DNA of 20,895 nt from contig CBRAFO010000064.1 in the NCBI GenBank assembly GCA_967755175.1, positions 1-20,895 on the forward strand. The letters are read 5' to 3'. This document shows positions 6,488-14,442 of the stretch, one piece after another; the first letter of the stretch is position 1, and each line of letters begins with the position of its first letter. The notes under the pieces are model-generated. The model worked only from the letters and a program-made list of their open reading frames with translations, ran no database searches and had not been told where the DNA came from. Source of the DNA: Rariglobus sp967755175. GTDB taxonomy: Bacteria > Verrucomicrobiota > Verrucomicrobiia > Opitutales > Opitutaceae. Made by a program: the position numbers and the translations under genes.

Positions 6488-8182
6488 ATGTCGCAGTCGT
6501 TTGCCCGTATCGTGTTTGGACTCACGGCGGTTTTCTTCGCCGCGTTTTTCGTCTGGCCGATTTTTCAGATCCTTAAAGGCGGTTTCATCGATGCGGACGG
6601 GCACGCCACACTGGACTATGTCCGCGCGCTTCTTGCAGACCCGATTTACCGTGGCGGCATCGGAAACTCGTTCCTGCTAGCGTGCGCGACCACCACGATC
6701 ACGTTCCTGATCGCGCTCCCCCTCGCCTTCATCAGCGACCGGTTTCTGTTTCCCGGAAAAGGAATGCTCAGCTCCATCGTGCTGATTCCGATGATCCTTC
6801 CCCCGTTCGTCGGCGCGATCGGGATCAAACAGATTTTCGGCCAATACGGCGCGCTTAACGCCTTCCTCATCGAGCTCGGCGTGCGGCCCTCGGGCTGGAC
6901 CTACGACTGGTTCGCCACGAGTCCGTTCTGGGGCATTGCACTCGTCAACGCCCTCTCGCTCTACCCCATCGTCTATCTCAACACCACGGCCGCGCTCGCC
7001 AACGTCGATCCAGCCATGGAAGAGGCCGCGCAAAACCTCGGCTGCACCGGCTTTCGTCGGTTCTTCAAAATCACATTGCCGCTAATCAAAAGCGGTCTCT
7101 TCGCCGGAGGGACCATCATCTTCATCTGGGCGTTCACCGAACTCGGCGTGCCGCTCATTTTTGATTATCCCCGCGTGATCGCGGTGCAGATTTTTTACGG
7201 GCTCAAGGACATCGGCGGTAACCCCGCGCCTTACGCGCTGGTTGCCATCATGCTCTTCAGCACGGTGCTGCTCTACGCCATCGGCAAGGGACTTTTCGGA
7301 CGCCAAAGCTACGCAATGATGGCAAAGGCCACGAGCTCGGGAGGCCCGCGTTTGCTTTCGCCTGCCCGCGCCTGGCTTTGCACTGCGGCCTTCGCGGGAG
7401 TGACGTTTTTCGCCGTGCTTCCGCACATCGGCGTCGTGCTCGTGGCATTCTCCAGCGACTGGTATGCGAGCGTGCTTCCGCAGCACTTCACCTTGGAGAA
7501 CTTTCAACTCGCCCTCGGTAACAACCTTACCGTCCCGGCCATCGCGAACTCCCTCAAATTCGCCAGCGTTTCGACCGTGATCGATGTGTTCCTTGGAATT
7601 GCCATCGCCTACGTGGTCGTGCGCTCGAAGATTCCTGGCCGTCAGGTGCTCGATTTTCTCGCGATGTTGCCGCTGGCCGTTCCCGGTCTCGTCTTGGCGT
7701 TCGGTTACCTGGCGATGAGTCAGGAAGGGAAATTCTTCGCTTTCATCAACCCCGTCCGCGACCCCACGATTCTGCTTATCATCGCCTACTCTGTGCGCCG
7801 CCTGCCGTATGTGGTTCGCTCCGCCGCCGCCGGGTTTCAGCAGACCAGCGAAACCCTCGAAGAGGCTGCGCAGAACCTCGGGTGCCCGCCCCTCAAAGCG
7901 ACGTTTAAGATCACGCTTCCCCTCATCGCCGCCAACCTCATCGCGGGTGCGCTGCTCGCGTTTTCCTTCGCCATGTTAGAGGTGAGCGACTCCCTCGTGC
8001 TCGCACAAAAACAGGCGTTTTATCCGATCACGAAGGCGATTCTCGAACTCTTCCAACTGCTGGGCGACGGCAAGTTCATCGCCAGCGCGCTCGGCGTATG
8101 GGCGATGGTTTTCCTCGGCGTAGCCATCGTAGGCATGAGCTTACTGCTCGGCAAAAAGCTTGGCGCCATCTTCCGCGTTTGA
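6488..8182 (+). CDS. ABC transporter double permease, iron(III)-type (FbpB/AfuB-like)
   Basis: A 564-residue inner-membrane protein made of two fused permease halves. Each half carries a binding-protein-dependent transport signature: EEAAQNLGC...ITLPLI at about 178-200 and again at 458-480, nearly identical. This is the coupling-helix loop that meets the ATPase. The fused two-domain layout of about 550 residues is typical of Fe3+ (FbpB, SfuB, AfuB) permeases; related systems move phosphonate-type compounds or thiamine. Neither a periplasmic binding protein nor an ATPase gene adjoins it, which is unusual, so partners must be outside the window. It follows the Nramp cluster after a hairpin and 97 bases. 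Substrate is inferred from architecture and neighbourhood. Confidence 0.85.
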   Translation: MSQSFARIVFGLTAVFFAAFFVWPIFQILKGGFIDADGHATLDYVRALLADPIYRGGIGNSFLLACATTTITFLIALPLAFISDRFLFPGKGMLSSIVLIPMILPPFVGAIGIKQIFGQYGALNAFLIELGVRPSGWTYDWFATSPFWGIALVNALSLYPIVYLNTTAALANVDPAMEEAAQNLGCTGFRRFFKITLPLIKSGLFAGGTIIFIWAFTELGVPLIFDYPRVIAVQIFYGLKDIGGNPAPYALVAIMLFSTVLLYAIGKGLFGRQSYAMMAKATSSGGPRLLSPARAWLCTAAFAGVTFFAVLPHIGVVLVAFSSDWYASVLPQHFTLENFQLALGNNLTVPAIANSLKFASVSTVIDVFLGIAIAYVVVRSKIPGRQVLDFLAMLPLAVPGLVLAFGYLAMSQEGKFFAFINPVRDPTILLIIAYSVRRLPYVVRSAAAGFQQTSETLEEAAQNLGCPPLKATFKITLPLIAANLIAGALLAFSFAMLEVSDSLVLAQKQAFYPITKAILELFQLLGDGKFIASALGVWAMVFLGVAIVGMSLLLGKKLGAIFRV

Positions 8183-8240
8183 CCCGCCCGCTCCGTTCGT
8201 CGGCACTGGGTTCGCCTTAGACTGGCCACCGTTAACATCC

Positions 8241-9119
8241 ATGATCCCCCTCATTTTTGTCTCCCTGCTTTGGGCATTCTCTTTCGGCCTTATTAAGGGC
8301 CGACTCGTGGGGCTGGACCCCGTAGCCATCAGCGTGCTGCGCCTTGGTTTTGCGGCGGTTGTCTTCCTTCCGTTTCTGCGCCCACGGGCGTTGCCGCGAC
8401 GCGACGTGATCGCGCTCACAGTCATCGGAGCGGTCCAGTTCGGGGTCATGTATATGCTCTATACGGCCGCTTACGTGCACCTCAAAGCGCATGAAGTCGC
8501 GCTGGCCACGATTCTCACGCCTGTTTACGTGGCGCTGCTCGATGCCGCCGTGGAAAATCGCACACGTTGGCGGCACATAATCGCCGCCTCGCTGGCGGTC
8601 GCCGGTGCCGGAGTGCTCATGTGGCAAAACCGCACCAGCGATACGATCGTCACGGGGTTTCTCCTGGTGCAGGGCTCCAATCTTTGCTTCGCCGCCGGGC
8701 AGGTGGCTTACAGACATCTGCGCCCCACCCTGCCGAAAGACGTGAGTGATATGCGTGTTTTTTTCTGGCCCTGTTTCGGCGCGTTTTCAGTCGCTGTGAT
8801 CAGCTCGTTGCTACTGACCGATTGGCGTGCGTTTCAGCCGACTTCGCTGCAATGGGGTGTGCTGGTTTACCTAGGTGCACTGGCTTCGGGCCTTGGTTTT
8901 TTCCTCTGGAATTATGGCTCGACGCGGGTGAACACCGGAACGCTCGCGGTGTTCAACAATGCCAAGGTCCCGCTCGCCGTGGTCTGCTCGATGATCTTCT
9001 TCCATGAATCCCCGGCTAGCATGCCCCGATTGCTCGTGAGCCTCGGCTTGTTGGTCGTCGCGGTGCTGGTGGCCGAATGGAAACAAGAACAGGCGGTCAC
9101 AAAAAAGGCGGCCCAGTAA
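8241..9119 (+). CDS. EamA/DMT-superfamily transporter, YigM (biotin transporter)-like
   Basis: A 292-residue inner-membrane protein with about ten membrane helices in two EamA repeats. The start at 8241 begins directly in the first helix (MIPLIFVSLLWAFSFGLIKG); an upstream in-frame extension from 8160 would overlap the permease gene and is unlikely. Segments such as GAVQFGVMYML, LLLVQGSNLCFAAG and LASGLGFFLWNYGSTRVNTG closely resemble E. coli YigM as I recall it, and YigM has been reported as a biotin importer. It is therefore a YigM-type carrier; biotin as substrate is an inference. The gene converges on the TPR gene at 9189, and its last codons carry that gene's terminator. Confidence 0.82.
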   Translation: MIPLIFVSLLWAFSFGLIKGRLVGLDPVAISVLRLGFAAVVFLPFLRPRALPRRDVIALTVIGAVQFGVMYMLYTAAYVHLKAHEVALATILTPVYVALLDAAVENRTRWRHIIAASLAVAGAGVLMWQNRTSDTIVTGFLLVQGSNLCFAAGQVAYRHLRPTLPKDVSDMRVFFWPCFGAFSVAVISSLLLTDWRAFQPTSLQWGVLVYLGALASGLGFFLWNYGSTRVNTGTLAVFNNAKVPLAVVCSMIFFHESPASMPRLLVSLGLLVVAVLVAEWKQEQAVTKKAAQ

Positions 9120-9129
9120 AAGGGCCGCC
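9107..9129 (-). terminator. Intrinsic terminator of the minus-strand TPR gene
   Basis: GGCGGCCC (9107-9114) pairs perfectly with GGGCCGCC (9122-9129) around AGTAAAA. On the minus strand six T follow the stem (complement of 9101-9106); on the plus strand there is no T-run. It therefore serves the leftward TPR gene, 60 bases past its stop. Half of the stem and the loop lie within the last codons and stop of the rightward transporter gene. Confidence 0.85.
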
Positions 9130-9188
9130 TCGGATTTGGTTGGAGCGCGCACAGGGGATGGAGACTCCCCCATGCTCCGCATCCACGA

Positions 9189-10580
9189 TCAGCTCGAATA
9201 AAACGCGTTGATCTTGTCGGCGACGTCGCGGAACCCGATGTCCTCGCTGTAAATGATCTTATATTCGGTGATGGCCTCGTCCTTTTTGTTCATGCCTTCG
9301 TAGCATTCGGCCAATTGGTAGATCACGTCTTTCTTGAGCTCATCCATCGTGGGAAGCTCGCTCTTCGCGGTCTGGAACTGGGCGATCGCAAGGTCGAACA
9401 TTTTGCGGGCCTTGAGAGCCTTGCCCATGCCGGCGAGCGCCTGAATGCGCACCTTGGGGTTCTTCTGAGCCTGTTGGTAATTCGCGATGGCGTTCTGGTG
9501 ATCGCCGGCCTCGTAATAGAGGTTCGCGAGCGTGAACCGAGCCGCATAATCGTTCGGGTAGCGTTCGGCGTAATCCTTGGCCTCGGCGAGCTGCGTGTGC
9601 GCGAACTCACGCTTAGCGGTGGCGAGGGCCGCAATAAACTCGGCGTTATCCGGGGACAGGGAAACCTGCGTCTCGAGTTCCTTGATACGCTTTTCGAGAA
9701 TTGCAGTCTTCAGTTCGCTCTCTTGCTTGCCGAGCGTGGTGTCGGCAGCGCCGGAAGGCAGCGCACGCGCCTTGCGCACGTAGTCGAGCGCCTCGTCCAG
9801 CTTGTTGAGCTTTTTGTAGCCGTCGACGATGCTGCGATAGTGGTTCAAGCTGTCTGGCTGCGTCTTCAGGCGCTCCAACGCTTCGTCGAGGAGCTTCTGA
9901 GTCATCTCCTCGGAGGTGACGATCTTCGAGGCCTGTTCCAACATGGTGGCCTGGGCCTCATCCTTGAGCTTGTCACGGAAGGATCCCTTGTCATCCCAAT
10001 TGCCCTTGTCGGTGGTTTGGGCAATCGCGGCTTTGCGCATCAGGGCCAGTGCATCGCCGTCCTGCGGCTTCAACTTGAGTAATTCGTCGGCAGCACGGAG
10101 TGCGTCCTTCGGGCGCTTCGCAATGAGGCAGGCTTCGCCAAAGTTCAAAAGGGCCTCGCGATCTGTGGGATTCAACTCGTGAATCGCTTCCCACGCGAAG
10201 GCGACGGTGTCCGGCATATCGAGGCCTTGGGCAGCCTCGGCCAGCATCTTGAGCGCGTGTAAGCTGGTGGGGTCGGATGCGAGCATCTTCTCCGCAGTTT
10301 CCAGCGTCTTCGACGGATCTTTTTTTCCGCCGCCAAACAGAAAGCCGGCTTGGGTGACGGACCCAAATGCCTTCGCAAAAAGTTTATTTTTCGTGCCGAG
10401 CTGGCGAAGCTGCGCCACGCGTTGCAAACGGCGCACCGGCAAGCAACCGGGCGCGGTTTTCAACACCTGAGCGGTTACATCCAGAACGTAGTCGAGGTTG
10501 CCACGCTGAAGCGCGATTTGGGAATTCTCGATCTGCTTCTGAACACGGGGATCTAACGAGGAAACGGGGATTTCTGGCAT
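9189..10580 (-). CDS. Soluble TPR-repeat protein, function unknown
   Basis: A 463-residue protein without signal peptide or membrane helix. The chosen start, MPEIPVSSLDPRVQ at 10580, is an ATG; an in-frame TTG further out (10640) abuts the glmM stop and is less likely. TPR-like helical pairs recur through the protein, e.g. around 25-45, 105-125, 160-185 and at the C-terminal end (ARFTLANLYYEAGDHQNAIANYQQA; YQLAECYEGMNKKDEAITEY). A charged, coiled-coil-like stretch (ETQVSLSPDN region) and a glycine-rich bend FLFGGGKKDP (80-89) interrupt them. Probably a cytoplasmic scaffold. It lies 56 bases after glmM on the same strand and ends at an intrinsic terminator, so it may be the last gene of the trpD-glmM unit. 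Confidence 0.8.
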   Translation of the reverse strand: MPEIPVSSLDPRVQKQIENSQIALQRGNLDYVLDVTAQVLKTAPGCLPVRRLQRVAQLRQLGTKNKLFAKAFGSVTQAGFLFGGGKKDPSKTLETAEKMLASDPTSLHALKMLAEAAQGLDMPDTVAFAWEAIHELNPTDREALLNFGEACLIAKRPKDALRAADELLKLKPQDGDALALMRKAAIAQTTDKGNWDDKGSFRDKLKDEAQATMLEQASKIVTSEEMTQKLLDEALERLKTQPDSLNHYRSIVDGYKKLNKLDEALDYVRKARALPSGAADTTLGKQESELKTAILEKRIKELETQVSLSPDNAEFIAALATAKREFAHTQLAEAKDYAERYPNDYAARFTLANLYYEAGDHQNAIANYQQAQKNPKVRIQALAGMGKALKARKMFDLAIAQFQTAKSELPTMDELKKDVIYQLAECYEGMNKKDEAITEYKIIYSEDIGFRDVADKINAFYSS

Positions 10581-10636
10581 AGGGGAGGTGATGAAAGAAT
10601 TCACGCCGACATCATGGGTCAACGCTAGATTCCCGT

Positions 10637-11959
10637 TCAAACAACCTTCAAATCAACACCGGCGGCCTGCACCAGCCGTTCGAGGCCGCCCCGGGTCACC
10701 TCATCGGAAAAACCCTCAACCAATAACCGGAGTTTTGCCTCTGTGCCGGAAAAGCGCACCAGCACGCGCCCCTGTGAGCCCAATTCGCTCTCAAGCTCGG
10801 AAATCGCCTGGGTAAGTGCCGGGCAGTCGCGCAGATCTCGTTTCTCCTGAACCTTCAAGTTGCGGGTCGCTTGAGGGAATTTACGCAGCGCCTTCCGCAA
10901 TTCGGAAAGCGCTTGTCCGCCCGCGAGCATCACTTCGATCACTTTCAGGGCGGCCACGAGTCCGTCCCCCGTCGCTGATGTATCCGCACAAATGATATGT
11001 CCGCTCGATTCACCACCCAGGGTTGCTCCGGTGGCGAGCATGCGTTCGATGACATAACGATCACCGACAGCGGTGCGTTCGACGCGTCCGCCGGCGGCGT
11101 TGATGGCGGCATCGACGCCAAGATTGCTTTGCACCGTCACCACCAAGGTGGACGCGGCCAGCTTGCCTTGTTTCAGCGCGTGCAGAGCGAGCAGCGTCAG
11201 CACTTCGTCGCCGTCCAGCACAGAGCCGGTTTCATCGCACAAGATGCAGCGGTCGCCGTCACCATCGTGGGCGATGCCCAGCCGCGCTCCGGTTGCTCGG
11301 ACTTTATCTGCTAGTTTCTCGGGGTGTTCGCTGCCCACGCCGGAGTTAATATTGAGCCCGTCGGGAGCATTGCCGATCCCGATCACCTCGGCCCCGAGGG
11401 CGCGCAGCACCGCCGGGCTGGTCGCTGCCGTCGCCCCGTTCGCCGTGTCCAAAACGATGCGCCAACCCGCCAGCGACTGCGCGGGCAATAGTCCACTTGC
11501 GGCGGAGATGTAGTCAGCAACGCCGGCCGACTCGGGTAATGCCGCGAGCGGCGCGAGCGGTTCGGCAGGGAGCAAGGACTCGATGCGAGCCTCGTCTTCA
11601 TCGGTGAGCTTAATGCCTGTGCTGGCGAAAAACTTAATGCCGTTGTCGGCGGCTGGATTGTGCGAAGCGGTGATGACCACGCCCAGCGTGGCATTGGACA
11701 GACGCACTGCACGGGCGACTGCGGGCGTGGGGAGGACGCCGAGGGACACGGGCTCCATCCCGGCGGCGGCGAGACCCGCTGCGACCGCACGCATAAGTGC
11801 GTCGCCCGAGGCACGCGTGTCGCGGCCAATGAGCACTCGGCCCCGGCCGCCAGCCCAACGTCCCGTCGCTTCGCCCAATCGCGCGGCAAAGGCCTCGTTC
11901 ACCACTGGGCCACCATAGGGACCACGCACACCATCAGTGCCAAAATAGATACGCTTCAT
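10637..11959 (-). CDS. glmM: Phosphoglucosamine mutase
   Basis: Interconverts glucosamine-6-phosphate and glucosamine-1-phosphate on the route to UDP-GlcNAc for peptidoglycan and LPS; cytoplasmic. The 440-residue alpha-D-phosphohexomutase begins KRIYFGTDGVRG, typical for GlmM. It has the phosphoserine loop TASHNP (97-102, S99), the Mg-binding DGDGDR (232-237) and the sugar-binding GGESSGH (315-321). The phosphate-binding loop reads RFSGTEAKLR (402-411) where RPSGTEP is usual: two prolines are replaced. The start overlaps the trpD stop as ATGA, indicating translational coupling. Phosphomannomutase activity is the main alternative, but the N-terminus favours GlmM. Confidence 0.93.
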   Translation of the reverse strand: MKRIYFGTDGVRGPYGGPVVNEAFAARLGEATGRWAGGRGRVLIGRDTRASGDALMRAVAAGLAAAGMEPVSLGVLPTPAVARAVRLSNATLGVVITASHNPAADNGIKFFASTGIKLTDEDEARIESLLPAEPLAPLAALPESAGVADYISAASGLLPAQSLAGWRIVLDTANGATAATSPAVLRALGAEVIGIGNAPDGLNINSGVGSEHPEKLADKVRATGARLGIAHDGDGDRCILCDETGSVLDGDEVLTLLALHALKQGKLAASTLVVTVQSNLGVDAAINAAGGRVERTAVGDRYVIERMLATGATLGGESSGHIICADTSATGDGLVAALKVIEVMLAGGQALSELRKALRKFPQATRNLKVQEKRDLRDCPALTQAISELESELGSQGRVLVRFSGTEAKLRLLVEGFSDEVTRGGLERLVQAAGVDLKVV

Positions 11960-13002
11960 TTTTTGAAAAACTCTTCGGTTGCCTTGATCTTGGCCGCGAC
12001 CGCTCCACCCAGCAGAAGATCCCGTGCCTGCTCGACACCCTCGGTGATCGAAGCGGTGCGGCCGGTGATCCAGAGCGCGGTGGCCGTATTGAGGATGATC
12101 GTGTCCACGAGGCCGGGCAGCCCACGACCCGCGAGCAAGGCTTTTACGATCTCGCGATTAGTTGTCAGATCGCCGCCTTCAAGATCGGAAAATGGGGAAA
12201 CCCGGAAACCGTGATCGGCCGCGTTCCAGACGCCGTCAACATTGCCAAGTCGGCCGATGCCGCGCACCCGGTTGGACGTGGCAGTGGTGAGTTCGTCGAT
12301 TCCCTTCCCTGGCGCTATAATTCCGTGGGCGGCCAGACCTGACTCGGTCCCGAGCAGGTCGAGCACGTCGGCAAGCTTACCTACCCAGCTTTCGGAGAAT
12401 ACCCCCAGTAGGATATGAGCGGGCCGTCCCGGATTGATGAGCGGACCGAGGATATTGAAAACCGACCGGCGGCCTTGGGCCGCAAGTTGCCGGCGTGCTG
12501 AGGAGATGTGCTTGAATGCCGGCTGGTAAGCGGGAGCGAAAAAGAACGCGAAGCCCAGCTGGTCGAGCGCGCCGCGCACCTTTTCCGGGGACGCCTCCAG
12601 ATCAACCCCGAGCGCGGCGAGCAGATCGGCGCTGCCGCATTTCGAGGTGATGCCGCGGTTGCCGTGTTTCATCACGGTCACTCCGGCGCTGGCCAGCGTG
12701 AGCACGACCATGCTGGATATATTGAAGCCGCCCGCCATGTCGCCGCCTGTTCCCACGATGTCGATCGCGCCGGCGGACCAGCGCCCGACACCGGGATCAA
12801 TTGCACGCGCCCGGAATGATCGCGCAAAGGCCGCGATTTCTGCGGCGGTTTCGCCCTTGTCTCCCAACGCGGTTAAAAACGCCACCTTCTCTTCATCGCG
12901 CACCTCGGGTGAGGCCAGTGAGCTGGCGGCAGCCTCGACCTCGGGCGCCGTTAGTTCCAGTGATGCCCGTAGTTTGGGGATGAGTTCGATGAGGTCCGGC
13001 AT
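11956..13002 (-). CDS. trpD: Anthranilate phosphoribosyltransferase
   Basis: Transfers the phosphoribosyl group of PRPP to anthranilate in tryptophan synthesis; cytoplasmic. The 348-residue protein has the usual helical N-terminal domain, the PRPP loop GTGGD (84-88) followed by FNISS, KHGNRGITSKCGSADLL (112-128), and PAFKHISSARRQL (161-173) with R170 at the anthranilate-contacting position. FNILGPLINPGRP (182-194) is also typical. It is full-length. No other trp genes adjoin it; instead it overlaps glmM by four bases. The gene is divergent from uppP. A related TrpD2-type transferase is a possible alternative, but the motifs fit true TrpD. Confidence 0.92.
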   Translation of the reverse strand: MPDLIELIPKLRASLELTAPEVEAAASSLASPEVRDEEKVAFLTALGDKGETAAEIAAFARSFRARAIDPGVGRWSAGAIDIVGTGGDMAGGFNISSMVVLTLASAGVTVMKHGNRGITSKCGSADLLAALGVDLEASPEKVRGALDQLGFAFFFAPAYQPAFKHISSARRQLAAQGRRSVFNILGPLINPGRPAHILLGVFSESWVGKLADVLDLLGTESGLAAHGIIAPGKGIDELTTATSNRVRGIGRLGNVDGVWNAADHGFRVSPFSDLEGGDLTTNREIVKALLAGRGLPGLVDTIILNTATALWITGRTASITEGVEQARDLLLGGAVAAKIKATEEFFKK

Positions 13003-13069
13003 GGGTTCCCCATGAATCTAAAAACCTCCATGCGAGGGAAGCATAAACTCGACAGCCCCCGCCGGCTGT

Positions 13070-13074
13070 GGGAG
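13070..13074 (+). promoter_or_regulatory. Shine-Dalgarno-like site supporting the uppP GTG start
   Basis: GGGAG lies 9 bases before the GTG at 13084. A small hairpin (ACAGCC 13052-13057 with GGCTGT 13064-13069) stands just upstream. Because this genome seldom uses such sites, the support is modest. Confidence 0.4.
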
Positions 13075-13083
13075 CAAACGCAT

Positions 13084-14088
13084 GTGCGTCGCCTATTTTT
13101 CGTCCTCGGCCTTAGCCTCGTATCAAACCTGTCCGTCTTTGCCCAATCTGAGGCTGACGTGTCCGGGAAACCCATCGCCGAGCTCAGCACCCGCGATGCG
13201 GTCGTTCTCGGCTTGGTGGAAGGCGTGACAGAGTTCCTGCCGATTTCATCAACCGGGCACCTGATCATCGCCACCCACGCGCTTGATCTCGAAAGCGAGG
13301 TGCCGCTGCACAACGCCGATGGCGAGCCCCTGTGGTATAAAAAACCTTCCGCCAAATATCCCGAAGGCGTTCCGCTCACGATCAAACTCGCGGCAGACAC
13401 CTACACCGTCGTTATTCAGGCCGGTGCGATCGCGGCAGTTGTATTAATTTTCTGGGGTCGCCTCGTCGGCATTCTTCAAGGTCTTATGGGCCGGAACAAC
13501 GCCGGGCTGCGACTCTTGCGCAATATCGTCATCGCATGCATCCCCGCCGTCGTGCTTGGCCTCACCCTCGGGCACCTGATTGATACTTATCTTTTCTCTA
13601 TTCAGGCAGTCATCGTTGCACTCATCAGCGGCGCAGTGCTCATGACGGCAGCAGAGCGCTGGCGCAAACAGCAGCCCGTGACCAGTGCATCCCGCATGGA
13701 CCTCGCTGATCTGACCGCATGGCAATCGCTCGGCATCGGCCTGATGCAGTGTCTTGCGCTCTGGCCAGGCATGAGCCGCTCAATGGTCACGATGGTCGGA
13801 GGTTATTTTTCAGGGCTGTCCCCGGCCCGCTCCGCGGAGTTCAGCTTTCTCGTCGGCCTGCCCATTCTCACGGGTGCGGCTCTGCTCAAAAGCTACAAGG
13901 CCGGCGCGGCCATGATCGAAGTCTTTGGAACGCCGTCACTGGTTTTGGGGAGCTTGGTCGCTGCGGTTGCCGCCGCGATTTCAGTTAAATTTCTCGTGAA
14001 CTATCTCTCGCGCCACGGCCTCGGCGTGTTTGCGATTTACCGGCTTGCCCTCGCTACGGTGCTCATTGGCTGGTTCCTATTGGACTGA
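13084..14088 (+). CDS. uppP: Undecaprenyl-diphosphatase (UppP/BacA)
   Basis: Removes a phosphate from undecaprenyl diphosphate at the outer face of the inner membrane, recycling the lipid carrier for peptidoglycan and O-antigen. Motifs, numbered from the longest start at 13012: EGVTEFLPISSTGHL (70-84; catalytic E70, E74 and H83) and PGMSRS (252-257; R256), followed by FSGLSPARSAEFSFLVGLP. I prefer GTG 13084: it gives a compact signal-like N-terminus (MRRLFFVLGLSL...FAQ), has GGGAG upstream, and leaves 81 bases to the divergent trpD start. ATG 13012 would leave only 9; ATG 13030 is also possible. Compared with the usual 265-290 residues, the protein is longer at 334, from the signal-like N-terminus and a roughly 35-residue hydrophilic insert (about 93-127) between the two halves. 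Confidence 0.93.
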   Translation: MRRLFFVLGLSLVSNLSVFAQSEADVSGKPIAELSTRDAVVLGLVEGVTEFLPISSTGHLIIATHALDLESEVPLHNADGEPLWYKKPSAKYPEGVPLTIKLAADTYTVVIQAGAIAAVVLIFWGRLVGILQGLMGRNNAGLRLLRNIVIACIPAVVLGLTLGHLIDTYLFSIQAVIVALISGAVLMTAAERWRKQQPVTSASRMDLADLTAWQSLGIGLMQCLALWPGMSRSMVTMVGGYFSGLSPARSAEFSFLVGLPILTGAALLKSYKAGAAMIEVFGTPSLVLGSLVAAVAAAISVKFLVNYLSRHGLGVFAIYRLALATVLIGWFLLD

Positions 14089-14096
14089 TTTCACAT

Positions 14097-14120
14097 CTAT
14101 CACACTCTCCGCGGTGATAG
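14097..14120. promoter_or_regulatory. Inverted repeat abutting the rpmF promoter (operator or weak terminator)
   Basis: CTATCAC (14097-14103) and GTGATAG (14114-14120) form a perfect 7-base dyad around 10 bases. It starts 9 bases after the uppP stop and ends 3 bases before the -35 hexamer. There is no T-run, so an operator for the rpmF-plsX unit is at least as likely as a terminator for uppP. Confidence 0.4.
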
Positions 14121-14123
14121 CAC

Positions 14124-14153
14124 TTGACGGCGGAAAGCGCGGCCCTCTACGTT
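14124..14153 (+). promoter_or_regulatory. Candidate sigma-70-type promoter of rpmF
   Basis: TTGACG (14124-14129) and TACGTT (14148-14153) are separated by 18 bases, about 65 bases before the rpmF ATG. The -35 is strong and the -10 keeps TA and the final T. It is the clearest promoter-like pair I can see in the window. Confidence 0.5.
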
Positions 14154-14219
14154 GATCCTTTACCACTCATAACAGACCTGTTCACACGAACGTCACTCAC
14201 CCTTTAATCCACACCGACC

Positions 14220-14399
14220 ATGGCTAATCCGAAACGCAAGCAGTCCAAACGCCGTAGCGCCAACCGCCGCGCAGCCAACGCCTTCATCGCTCCTGAGATC
14301 GCGAAGGATCCGACCGATGGCACCGCCTTCCGTCCGCATCACGTGAATCCCACCAACGGCACCTACCGCGGTCGCCAAGTGGTTAACGTCGAGGTCTAA
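14220..14399 (+). CDS. rpmF: 50S ribosomal protein L32
   Basis: A 59-residue basic protein of the large ribosomal subunit. It begins MANPKRKQSKRRSANRRAAN, which matches the L32 N-terminal signature, and ends with YRGRQVVNVEV, matching the family's C-terminal GRQV. The four zinc-binding cysteines of the classical form are absent, so this is the zinc-independent (C-minus) type. It heads the conserved rpmF-plsX-fabH arrangement, 43 bases before plsX. No Shine-Dalgarno is visible; the ATG follows CACCGACC. Confidence 0.93.
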   Translation: MANPKRKQSKRRSANRRAANAFIAPEIAKDPTDGTAFRPHHVNPTNGTYRGRQVVNVEV

Positions 14400-14442
14400 T
14401 CCTCGCCGACACCCCATCGCGTTGAACTAACCATCCCCCGAG

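Noticed and set aside
13012..13083. Longer uppP reading from ATG 13012
   Set aside because: It leaves 9 bases to the divergent trpD start and puts a 24-residue polar leader before the signal-like helix; kept only as an alternative.
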